Assembly (NCBI GenBank): GCA_020746835.1
Contig: JAGPNK010000019.1
Span: 310,001 to 374,000, forward strand
Source of the DNA: Stachybotrys elegans
Taxonomy: Eukaryota > Ascomycota > Sordariomycetes > Hypocreales > Stachybotryaceae
DNA length: 64,000 nucleotides
Direction: 5' to 3'
Part shown: piece after piece, positions 46,600-57,029 of the stretch
Position numbering within the stretch: position 1 is the stretch's first letter
Layout of the letters: the number at the start of each line of letters is the position of its first letter
The notes under the pieces: model-generated
Database searches by the model: none
The model's input: only the letters and a program-made list of their open reading frames with translations
Told to the model about the DNA's origin: nothing
Position numbers and translations under genes: made by a program

Positions 46600-47423
46600 T
46601 GCTAAATCCTATTGGGTGGTGACTTGGCTAGGTGTATGATTTGATGTTGCTTGAGAAGTATTGTCGGAGTGTTGATGCTGAATCGACTGAATATGAAGTG
46701 CAACGACGCCCTTTAATACCCTTCCAGTCTACACATGTTCTGATGCTGAGAAATCACCACTCTGCTTCTTCAATGACGGTTTCGTCATATGATTAATTTC
46801 ATCTTACAAATCCTCTCGTTTATGAAGTTTATCGGACTAATTCCATCAGATGCAGGAGAAGACATGGCACGCTGCGTTAGTGTACGGCTCTAATAAGGCG
46901 GCCGCTGTGAGCGGCGGTCGGCTTACGCCGCTTGGTCGGACTTGGTCGGATGTTGGTCGGACAAGTCCGATCTGCTTTCCAATCGGCGACGGTGAAGCCC
47001 CCACAGGAGCTCCTTCAAGCCGGATTTCTTACCAACCTTTTTCGACTGACGTGCATGGGCATTTCTGAAGCACCTACGTATACGGTCTGAAGTACGTATA
47101 TCCTTGGGGCTTGTCTCGTATCGCCTGGCAGAGGTGCAGCTCACAATTTTCAACCCAAACTCGAGACTTTTCATTGTGAGCGTTTGCCCCAGCTTCGCAA
47201 CTGGTGAAGAGAGACTGCCTGGCTTTACAGAAGCACTTCAACCCGCGGGCTGCCGTTGCTGGCAAGCCAGAGTATCTCATTTCATCACTAAAGAGCCCCT
47301 CATCAGTCCCAAGCTGGGATATTTGGCTTTCAAAAACCCCTTGCACATTGCAGACATGCTCAGCCCCATGTGCTATGCATTTGCCCTGCTACGGATTGCC
47401 GCTCGTATGGGTTGATGGTGTCG
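46600..47423. other. Intergenic with a small repeat cluster
   Basis: Promoter side of the SDR. Apart from the ttggtcgga cluster at 46932-46969 I see no feature. Frames at 47074-47346 and 47104-47415 overlap on opposite strands and resemble nothing. Confidence 0.4.
46932..46969. repeat. Triple ttggtcgga repeat with inverted cggacttg/caagtccg arms
   Basis: The nonamer ttggtcgga occurs at 46932, 46942 and 46953. The first two overlap an arm cggacttg (46937-46944), which is mirrored by caagtccg (46962-46969). The CGG triplets resemble binding half-sites of Zn2Cys6 regulators. It lies between an SDR start and a Zn2Cys6 gene end. Confidence 0.5.
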
Positions 47424-49223
47424 TCATAGTATGCCAGAGACAACTCTGGCATTCATCATTGAGAGATAATACTCTATAAGTGGTCAGTTCATGAGTCAAC
47501 GAAGCAGGTATAAGAAAAGGCTAACCTGCGGACCTCCATCGGCCACTCATAATTTTGAAACCCTTCTCGATGTCGTGTAACGCCTCCAAGCTGCTCTGGT
47601 CTCCGGTCTGAGAGTGGTGGCGGGCGTAAAAGATACCCGACCGGTACATGGCGTCCATACAAAACGGAGAAACCTCTTCATCACCGCATTTTCTTGTCGC
47701 TACAATGCCTTGGGCAAGCTGCAGCATGTTAAATGAAGCAGTGAATTCAAATTCGGCAGGAGCGAATTCCGGACTCGAACGGCCATCATCATCTTCAATC
47801 TGGTGCCTCTCTCTGTCGTTAAGAAGGAATCGCGCGCTGGTTTGAACAATTAGTACAGGAATTGACGCCAGCAAAATGGTGTGCAAACCTGTAGCAAATG
47901 GTAGTCGGGCTACAGACGCCAATACCCCTGAGCTGCCCTTCTTGCAGGCTCACGTTGGTCAATGTACTAAGCGTATCATCCAGCAACTTTTCTTCCAAGG
48001 GTCGCGCACCACTTGCACCGTGAGGCTCCTGAATAGCTCGAAATACGCGTCCAAATAACAATGCTGCTTGTGCGGTCAGACAGAACCGTCCCATTGTCGC
48101 ATTAGGAGGGTCTGTGAGTCGATGTGCTTGGAGACGGCTATGGTTCTGGACGAGTCAATTATAGTTTCCCCATATAGCTGTCGTTCGATCAGCACAGTAT
48201 TTTGTGACTTGACTTACCGTGCTTTCCCAGACAGAGTCATCAGCGGGCAGAAGAACAGTGGTCCCCAGGTCCTCGAAGAAAGGCATTCGCTCTGCACATC
48301 CCAGGTTCACCAATCTTGATACTATTAGACCTCAGATTTCACGGCGTGTAATGAGTAGCTCACCGGTCAAGAAGAAGAATAGCCCACCAAGCCCTTCGCC
48401 GTTCCTCCTGGTCGACATCTCCAATGGTATCTTTACTGTCACCCTGCACAGACCTGCCTAGCCCCAAGACACTTCCATAGCGCAAGCAGTATCCCACAGT
48501 CATGTACGCATCCGGAAGAATGGCATGGCCTATCTCGTAGAGGCTTAGCAATACCAAGGCTTGGAAAATCTTAAAATCCACCAGTCCAGATAGTTCTGCC
48601 TGAAACAGCCCAGATTTGATAGCTTTATACGCAGCAGTGCGAGGTCCCATGTCAGGCTTAGGGTCCGCTACCAGCTTCATAGCCGCAATCAACAGAGTAT
48701 TCTCTGGACGCACAGGCCCAAGGGGACTAATGACCCTCTCCATGAAAAGCCTTCTTGACAAAAAGGGAAACCAAGGGTGTATGAGGTTAAAGAAGTTTGA
48801 GATAAACCTCCTCTCGAAACCGCCGGCGTTGATGAAGGCTTGCACGGTTGGATCGATGCTGATGGCGGGATGCGGAAGCTGGCACACAGAGCGGCGAAAG
48901 AGGGCTGAATCCAAAAAATACACAGCTGGGAAGTCATGGTCTGTGGTATTTGTGACAGAGCTCGTTGAACTATCCAAGACGCTTGTGCCGCCAGACGGCG
49001 GGGTCTCCTGTGTTGGCAAGAAACTATAGGAACAGTCTCGCTGATATCTGCGAAAATATCAGTACAGGTCATGCACCTCCGTTCTTATCACTTTGGGATC
49101 CCACCGCTGACAGAGGGAGCATTTCGGCAATTTTCTGTCGCACTTCTTCTTCATGCGATGACAAGCCGCGCAGGACGGACGAAATCGCGGGTAGCGCTCG
49201 GGACTGTTGCTTCTGCTACTCAT
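47424..49223 (-). CDS. Zn2Cys6 transcription factor with fungal_trans domain
   Basis: The start is the ATG at 49223 (MSSRSNSPERYPRF). The cluster CAACHRMKKKCDRKLPKCSLCQR is completed by QRDC after an intron, so six Cys are present (read in pieces CAACHRMKKKC, CSLCQR, YQRDC). The fungal_trans region shows FISNFFNLIHPWFPFLSRRL, YMTVGYCLRYGSVLGLGR and RRRAWWAILLLDRLVNLGC across a splice. An apparent frame change near 47888 is explained by a 52-nt intron (47888-47837) with a tactaat branch site, giving CSPTTICYSARFLL. The last short exon reads EYYLSMMNARVVSGIL, ending at 47424. It is presumably a pathway regulator. The intron near 48200 is uncertain. Confidence 0.82.
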
Positions 49224-49412
49224 GACAAGCTCCCGGCGTGACCTGCAGACAATGGTGGGGGTGGTCAGGGTATGTTTTGGCAGCGATAGAGAAGATGGCT
49301 GGAACATCAATAGTCTGAGTGAAGCTGTTCATAGGAGTCAGGCAGGATGACGCGCGATGTTCCCTTGCCCCTCTAATAAAGCCGCACTTCATGATTAGCT
49401 AGGGTCCCGTGA

Positions 49413-49748
49413 CTAGCGCTGACTCTGTCCATTCGGACCCTGGCCGCAGCACACGGCAATGTAGGGCGCAGTACGCTGGGGGGTAGAGAAACGCTGATGC
49501 TGAAGTCGGGCCACCGGCGATGAGCCGTGCTGGAGGAACACGAGGACTCCTCGAAAATCTATGTCCTGTGCTCGATAGCGATATGGCGCATCTTCTAAAA
49601 TAGCTTGGCTATATTGACCAGGAAGCTGGACCTTGCCGTCGTTCATGGCAGAACCTGCAAGATCCATAATCAGACCGGCTTCCTGCATTTCCGTTACAAC
49701 GCCAAGGCGCCACGTTTGCGCACCAGCATAGCGGATTGATGCCACCAT
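49413..49748 (-). CDS. Small hypothetical protein (111 residues)
   Basis: An ATG-initiated open frame starts at 49748, with cttataaag just upstream on the minus strand. The sequence has stretches such as AGLIMDLAGSAMNDG and RYRAQDIDFRGVLVFLQHG, which are balanced in composition, but I do not recognise the family. It may be a real small gene or chance. Confidence 0.3.
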   Translation of the reverse strand: MVASIRYAGAQTWRLGVVTEMQEAGLIMDLAGSAMNDGKVQLPGQYSQAILEDAPYRYRAQDIDFRGVLVFLQHGSSPVARLQHQRFSTPQRTAPYIAVCCGQGPNGQSQR

Positions 49749-50336
49749 TGTAGATCTTTATAAGTGACAGAGATGCTGCAAGCTCGCCCTAGAACTAAGC
49801 ATGCTTGATCCAAATTTATGGACGAGAAGTTGAGAAAGATACGAGGGGCGCAGCACACTCATGAGAAGCAGAAGTCCGTCGCCGATAGTATTAAGCCCAG
49901 CAAATCACCCTGTCCCTGACAAGAGGCATATGAAAGGCTGTCCAAGCCACGGGTACCGAACCTTCCGTCCCCCCCTACTGACAGACAGCTCTCAACTTTC
50001 GCAATCCCCTTCAGCCGAGCAATGACAGTGTGCTGGCTGGTCATGCGGCCGGGTCGCCAACGCTGTGGACCCATTGATACTGAAGCTAGAACGAGGTCAG
50101 GAAATTTGCTGTAACTACTATTGGGTCTCGAAACTCGGACCGTCGAGTCTATCATCCCAGGCCTCTGCCAAATGTTCTCTTCGAGATAGACTTTCGACCA
50201 AGCTGTGCCTGTTGGTAATAATGGTAGATTGTCTTTCCAAGGGTATGGTGCTGTGTTTGATAGAGCTGGTATATGGAGCGAGGAAAAAGAACAACGTTGT
50301 ATATAAATAATAATGGGTGCCCTGTTGCTTACACAG
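49749..50336. other. Intergenic, nothing recognised
   Basis: A frame on the minus strand (49859-50155) has low-complexity residues and no similarity. No other feature is seen. Confidence 0.35.
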
Positions 50337-52408
50337 TCAGTCCTCCCATATTTTGGGCAGCTTCGACAATTGCTCGTTGAGAGTCAATATCCGCTGGTTC
50401 AAGAACATTGTAAATGTCCGCCTGTCTACATCATCCGGCATGGCTCCGGTTCCCCATTTGCCAACGGTCGCGGCGGCTTCTACCACCACTGCTATCTTTA
50501 CACGGCATTTGGCAATTCGGACCAACTCCACGAGCTCCTCCATAATGACGTGGATAGAAAGAGTATCATTGTCGTTGGCCAGATCGAGTCGATCAATAAC
50601 GATATAGTTTGTCGTCACCTCGCCCAGGCCGTCTTTGTGGCTCAACCCATCTAGCACCTTTGATAGTAGGTGCGTCAGCGCTCGCAGTTTTTTCGCCTTG
50701 TCTGCTCCGTACACGGACATCGGAACTCGTAGTGATTCGTGATTTGAATAGACAGACGCAAGCCGTTCAGAATAAGCCCCTGTGTAAGCTTGGTAAGGTG
50801 ACAGTGCCGAGGAATTGGGAGTTGCCAAGCTCGATGTCGATCGCGATGGGGTCAATGGGAGCGGATCAAGAAGCGCCCGGAAGGTGTCCAGGTGGTCTCT
50901 CAACATGGCTTTGTGTTTCTCAACTAGTCCCACGGCCGTGACAGAGAGTACCTCGATGGCACTCGAGCAAATGCTATCTGAGTCCGGACAACAAGAGAAG
51001 AAAACAACGTGTCTTTTCTCGGCCGAGCCATGATTTTGAACATGCTCCGCAATATGAACCGCGGCTGGAGATAACCAGCACGGGGACCGAATCGCCCCCT
51101 TCACGCGGCCCTTGTCTTGTGTCTCGCCATGAATGAAGAGGACAGATGAGGGAGACCCCGGAGCGTCCCAGCCACGGAAAGAGGGATCCGTTACGATGCG
51201 AGCGGGTGTCATCTGGAGGTAGTGAGAGTAGGAATTGTAGGGGCTGTACTCTTCCACGTTCGGGAACGCCGACTGGAGCGACTGTTTCGCTGCACGCAGA
51301 CATAGACCCGGGTGCATTTGGGGCTCAACGGGGACCTGAAGAGTTAGCTTTCTGCAAAATAGATGGAAGGGTCCACTCACTCCCAGAAGCTTTGCAAAAG
51401 CATTGAAGTTCCTCTTGTCTTCTCGTTCGAGCCTCTGCTGTTCGGCCTTTACCAAGGTCTGAGTATGGAGTTTTGATTCCTCCATGTCCTTGCGCATATT
51501 GGATATCGATTCATGAAGTTTCAAGTCGGCCAATGCCCGGATATGAGCTAAGCACTTATAGATATCCCCAGCATGTTGATCAAACATGACCGGTGATATG
51601 GGGTTCAAGGCTAGTCGTACTCGCTCTGCACCCTTGTCAACAAACCAACATATGATAGGATCTCATGACTACGTACTCCAAAACATACAGAGATATTTGG
51701 CAGCAGCCCTGGAAAACTCGATGACGAGGTGATAGATATTACCTACCAAATCTTTCATTTCGTCTGTGGGGTAGAGCTTGTCCCATATTGGAAGCCTTGG
51801 TATCATCTTTTGTATTTGTTCGAAATGTTCGTGAAGCTTGTCGTCGTTGGTTCTTTTCCTCTCGACCACCTAGTCGCCGCAAGGTAAGTTTACGTCATGA
51901 GCAAGGACTCGACAGAACTTGCCTTGAACAAAATTGATATAGTCTGGTAGCCAATGGATGTATAAGGACCGGCGGCGCTGCTCACGAGATCCAAAATGCT
52001 GGAGTAGGCTGCCGCGAAACGCGCTACCGCACAGAAGGAATCCTGAAAATTTGTGCTAATTACGCCGATACCACTCGTCCGCTGCTCGGCATGGATGAGC
52101 TTCATCTCGCACGCGCTCTCAAATTGTTTCGCTGCAACATGACCCAGCCCTGGTGAGTCGTTTGCTCCCACTTGTTGGATGCGCTGCAGAAGCTCTGCCT
52201 TAGTAGATGCGAGCTCATGCTTCCTCTTCAGGATTTTTGAGAAATGCTGGACGAACTGGCCGTGTTCTTTCTGAAGCTTGGCGGGAGAGGCATTCCCGAC
52301 AGTACTGGTCCGATGTATGAGTTACTGATTAGTTGAGGTAAAAATTGGATGTCTGACAAACCTTCCTTTGGCGAACCACGGCTGACCTTGGGCCTGAACG
52401 GAAGCCAT
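50337..52408 (-). CDS. DUF7708-containing, NLR-like protein with degenerate P-loop
   Basis: The start at 52408 (MASVQAQGQPWFAKG) is followed by introns near 52361-52310, 51925-51870 and 51678-51620, and one near 51390-51335. The N-terminal part has LDLVSSAAGPYTSIGYQTIS and IPRLPIWDKLYPTDEMKDLV, the pattern of the fungal DUF7708 domain found at the N-terminus of NACHT/NLR-type proteins. A helical, charged segment (ESKLHTQTLVKAEQQRLERE) follows. Where a NACHT P-loop is expected the protein has SVLFIHGETQDKGRVKG, without the GxxxxGK[ST] signature. The protein ends at 50337 without ankyrin, WD or TPR repeats. A regulatory or non-hydrolysing partner role is possible. It is divergent from the AAA ATPase gene. 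Confidence 0.65.
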
Positions 52409-53014
52409 AACTGCGGTATCAGCTAGAAGGTCATGAATACAAACATCCAATAAGTGACAATGCTGAGCACAGAGAGAGGAAGGCCAGCAGCAGCCGCAGA
52501 CAGAGTCGTGCCAGGTATGACAGAAGCTGACTGGTCGATGCCACTACTGATCCTGCATGTTGCTTATTGGAGCCACTTTGTTGGTTGGGGGATTTTGGGG
52601 ACTGGCTTGATTCGTTCACCGATGCGGCTTAAAAGAGGCGAACAACACGTAGCTGAGTGAATCAGCCTGAGTCATACATGATATATTGTGGAACTACGTA
52701 GTAAATGCTACCCCATGCTGACGTGGGCGCGAGGCTGTGACGAATTATGTATCCGCGGGGACCTACAACAGTAGAAGATTTCCCGAAAATACGAGAAATT
52801 TTATGACCATTCAGGGTAATAATACCATAATTAGACAAACTTTTGCAAGTTTACCACAGCCGTGCCACTTGGTCTGCACTTTATATGCATGGTGTGATAG
52901 GCAGGAGATTGTACCCGAGCAGAGCCGCAAAAGATAGAAGTGGATATATACCCGCAGACTCAGATTGTTGAGTCGTCGGGAGTAAACACAAGCCCAAGCA
53001 CTATACCCGGCAAC
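52409..53014. promoter_or_regulatory. Divergent promoter region, DUF7708 and AAA genes
   Basis: This 606-bp region separates the two start codons. A plus-strand atatata at 52944-52950 lies about 65 nt before the AAA start and may be its TATA element. Confidence 0.4.
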
Positions 53015-55528
53015 ATGTCCGAGTCGAAAGCAGACGATGTCCAGACCGGCGAGAAGAAGATTGCTGAATATGTCGAGCCCCTGGAGAAACGAATCAGTGA
53101 ACTGGAAGCTCTGATAAAGCAACTTACTGCGAAAAGTGAGCGGGCCACAGATCAGAGTAAAGATGCCACTCCAGGCAAAGACCAAACCCCTGTAAGCCCA
53201 AAGAAGACGCGTCCATTCATCCTGCTCAAAAAAGCTGACGAGTAGAATGCATCAAAGAAGAAATCTCGATACCGCAACGTCCTTCGCAAGTGGAACAAGG
53301 ACAAAGGTGCACACGAAGACCATGACGTAGCAGCAGGCTCGTCCCAGGAGCAGAAAGAGGAAGTGGCATTCACGTTCATCCGTATCTACGACCCTTCAAC
53401 CGGCGAAAAGGGTGCCTACAGCCAGATTGAGATCAAAGACGAGCCGCTGATCAAGCTTCTGGACAAAGAGATTGGCCAATACCCTGGTGTCAACTTCAAT
53501 ACGGACACGGTCACCCTGCAAGGGCCATTTCCAGCCATTGTCCACCATTGGGAAAAGCTTCAGATGCGCGCCACGCAGGCCCCAGAAACACAAGAATGCC
53601 AGGACCTTGCTGCGTTGCTAGAGCGGATCCGAGCAGCACCCGACCTGACCGAGTACTTCAAGCTCCAAGGATCCGCAGATGCGACCAAGGTAGTGACCTT
53701 CCAAACTATGTGGACGGCTTTTGCCCCGGGCACTCTCGTCGTGGTCCGTCCTTTCATGAATACGGAGCAGATCATGAGGGTCCAAGATTCGCCAGTCCCA
53801 GGCCCCTCGGAGCAGAACTTCAGCAGGCTTTACTTGGGGGCCTACAACTGGGATTGGGACGGCCACAATCTGAAACGTGTTGAACATTTCTTCGATTTGA
53901 AACGTTTCCGCGGTACCAAGAATGTCAAGAGCTTGCCAGCCATTCCGCTAGACTTGCACGACAAACGCGATGATCTGATAAAGACTGCCCGAGAGAGGTC
54001 CAAGTTGTTCCTTCGCTACACCGTTCACTGCAAGACACCATCGGAGCAAGTACTGCAATACAAGGGGCCTGGATATATAGAGGAAAAGAAGAAATCGGCC
54101 AGGAACGAGAACCAGCATGGAGACCCGGACGAAGACTCGGATTACGACACGCTATCCCCAGAGGATGAGAATGCAGGGAAAATCATGAACTTCAAGGGTG
54201 ACTTCATAGCCGATGCTCAGGCGTATCTCCAGAAGACGGGATCCGGTATGACGCTCGGGCATGGGGGACGGTTTCCCTACCCAGATGAACAGCAAGAAAC
54301 CGAATCCGAGGTGCTTGCTTTTCGCGAGCTGGTCGGCAAAATGGATAGCAAAGAAGACCTGGATCCCGAAAATGACAACTTTCTCCTATTCCCACCACGC
54401 CTACTGGGCTACGCAACAAAGGAGCGCATGTGGGCACAAATCAGCTTGGACTCGAAATTTGTGGCAGAAGCCAAAAAGGGCGACAGCAACATCTTCCAGA
54501 ACAAACTTGAGCTCGAACAGAGGTACAAGGACATGATTGAATCCTTGGTCACTGCCCACGTCCAGAACCAGAAGGATGAGCTCAAACGGATACAGGACCC
54601 CGTTGAAGGCAAAGGCAAGGGCCTCGTCTTACTTTTTCACGGACCTCCTGGCGTTGGTAAGACGCTTACGGCTGAAGCCATAGCCACTCACACAGGCAAG
54701 CCGCTGTTTGTCGTTTCCGTTGCCGAGATTGGGCTCGACGCGTCACGGGCCGAGCGCAAGCTAGAGAAGATTTTTGCCCTGGCCACTCGATGGCAGGCCG
54801 TCTTGTTGATTGATGAAGCCGACGTCTTCCTAGAGGCACGCGATAACACGTCTCCAGCCGAGCGCAACGCTCTCGTTTCGGTTCTGCTCCGCGTCCTCGA
54901 GTATTACGAAGGCATCATCATCATGACAACGAATAGAATCCGCTCAATTGATGTTGCAGTCATTTCCAGGATCCACTTGGCGGTCCAATATCGAGATCTT
55001 AACACGCAACAAATGATAGGCATCTTCGCGTACTACCTAGACCAGCTTGAACCAGAATTGCTTCATGACCGACTCGAGATTGACCGCTTCATCAAAGGTT
55101 ATGGCGACCATTACCAGTTGAACGGTCGTCAAATCCGCAACGTCGTCATGGTCGCTCAAGCATATGCAAGCCAGGGCAAAATCAAGCGCCAACAAGGGAC
55201 TGATCAAGCCCCAGACAGAGGTGGTCCGAATGAACCTATTCAAGGATATCCAGGCCGCGGCTATCCGATGAGGGGTCCTGATGAGGACAGGCGAGGAGGA
55301 TACGGTCCCCCAGGGGGTGGCTTCTATGATCCTGGGTACAGCCAAGTGTATAGCCCTTATGGTTCACAGGATCGACGGCATCACGGTGACGGGCTCGCTG
55401 CCCAGCGCCCTGATGGCAAAATGACGGAAGCGCATCTGAAACTGGCGTGTGAAATGACACGTAGCTTTCAAGAGAAGCTCAAGGACGATACTAAGATCCG
55501 CCGAGCGAACAACGAAGCAGTATCTTGA
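53015..55528 (+). CDS. AAA+ ATPase, fungal DUF7025-type
   Basis: Exons 53015-53191 and 53246-55528 give 819 residues. The 54-nt intron (gtaagc...ctgac...gtag) is a multiple of three and contains an in-frame TAG. Residues 20-50 form a coiled coil (EPLEKRISELEALIKQLTAK). The middle matches the DUF7025 region, with TFQTMWTAFAPGTLV and FSRLYLGAYNWDWDG. The AAA domain has Walker A HGPPGVGKT (about 524-532), Walker B LLIDEADVF (about 578-586), the sensor 1 IIIMTTNR and ISRIHLAVQY with the arginine-finger region. The C-terminal tail is rich in Gly, Pro and Tyr (RGGYGPPGGGFYDPGYSQVY) and likely disordered. Key residues are intact. It is a cytosolic remodelling ATPase of unknown client. Confidence 0.88.
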
Positions 55529-55649
55529 TATTAGTAGAATTTTGACTGGCTGTATATGCACGTCTATTATGTACTTGATCTCATTATTTTTGTATTAAGC
55601 CTATATGGAGATAAGTGAGATAGTTGTCGAGCAGCAGCCTAACACCTCC

Positions 55650-56668
55650 TGCTTTCCCACAACATGTCTTCCTATGCCTGCAAAGTGAAGTGCCGTCCAT
55701 TTTCGTGAGTCCACCATCTCAACACTGCCCCGTGATGCAACAGCAGGCTGTTCTCCCTTCCGGGGGCACATGTTCCAAGAGCATCAGCGGTTCTTTCTGA
55801 TAGCCTCTCTCGGCTGCAAGGTGAAGGACAGTCTGGCCATCCTCATCTTGTGCTACAACGTAGTCTTGGTCCACACTCTCACCCAGGAGCAAATCGACTA
55901 TCTCTGACTTACTACATCTAGGTGCATAACGAAGGGATTTCCGTCCTTCAATATCGCGTGAGATAGCTGTGGCCGAGTTATTTAGTGGGGTCTTGGCGCT
56001 TCAAGTTGGCCATATCCAGCTGCGCAATGCAATGCCGTTTGTTTGCTTCAGTCCTCAAGCTGACCGCAGCGCCACGTGTGAGCAGGTACACAGTAACCGA
56101 TTGATTGCCGCGGGCCGAAGCTTGGTGTAATGCTCAGACATTAGTCGGGTCTGTCTTTCCTTGATAATATGCTTCATGTCACTATAAAAGCCGGTTTTAC
56201 ATGCCTCAAGTAAAGCTGCATTCCTAGCGAGGGCTGTAGCATCGGCGCAGCTGCATGCGGCAGGATTTTCGTCGTGCGGGAATGTCCAGGACGGTAGCTT
56301 GCTTCGCAATTGAGGTGTCTGGGGTCTTTTATCCCTATCCCTATGTAGCATTCTTCAGTATAGAGATAAAATGCTATAGTGCCAATCGCTCTTTGGTAGA
56401 CACGTCCTCTCGAATTATTCATCCACAGCTCTAGTTTGTCAGCTTGCCTGGCTTGCCCGCCGACTGTGACCTGGATAGCAATGTCACCAAGTTGTGTAGG
56501 ATCGGTATATGCGACGAGCATCTCGAAAAACACACAGCGCAGAGAGGAGATATCGGCCTGGCTGCCCCGGCTCCTCCCATTCTCAACCTCTGGGGCGCAG
56601 TACGAACTCGTCCTCGACCGCGCCCATTGCGGTACGAGCCCACACTCATGTAACTTGAGGGAGACCAA
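55650..56668 (-). pseudogene. Decayed protein kinase-ankyrin gene remnant
   Basis: Read on the minus strand, one frame has RTSSYCAPEVENG and ADISSLRCVFFEML. These correspond to the activation-segment APE motif and the DIWSLGCVFFEM helix of Ser/Thr kinases. In other frames follow ALLEACKTGFYSDMKHII, GNQSVTVYLLTRGAAVSL and DEDGQTVLHLAAERG, which are ankyrin-repeat pieces. Stops and frame changes separate them. The kinase N-lobe and catalytic HRD/DFG loops are missing. This is a 5'-truncated, frameshifted remnant of a kinase with C-terminal ankyrin repeats, a type common in fungi. Confidence 0.6.
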
Positions 56669-57029
56669 GGAATTGCTAACATAGGGGGGAAGGCGCCCCT
56701 TCCCAATTATCTGCTGAGCGTGTCTTTATTTAGGAATACTACCTTCTGTTCAACGCTGCAAAATCCACCAATGATATTATGCCTTAATCCACTTTATGGG
56801 AATGAAAATAGAGGGTAAAGGGTTGCATTTTAACATACAGAGTAAGGGGCTATATAGCTGCCTATTCTATATTTAGAAGATAAGCAGAATTGGGGGCCAT
56901 GAGTTGTAAGACTGGTTGATATAAAGTGCTCAAGACTTGCTATCAATTCATAATGCTGCCATCAAACTCATGGCTCTGATTATGAAAGGTCATCTTGATA
57001 ATTGCTTTTCACTCCAACGTGCAAATAAC
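56669..57029. other. Intergenic, AT-rich
   Basis: This short AT-rich gap holds the promoter of the next gene. I see no kinase N-lobe remnant in it. Confidence 0.35.

Noticed and set aside
47819..47922. Frameshift in the third Zn2Cys6 regulator
   Set aside because: A 52-nt intron at 47888-47837 with a tactaat branch site joins CYS to ARFLL in phase, so no frameshift is needed.
53243..53245. Nonsense mutation in the AAA ATPase
   Set aside because: The TAG is the last triplet of a well-formed 54-nt intron.
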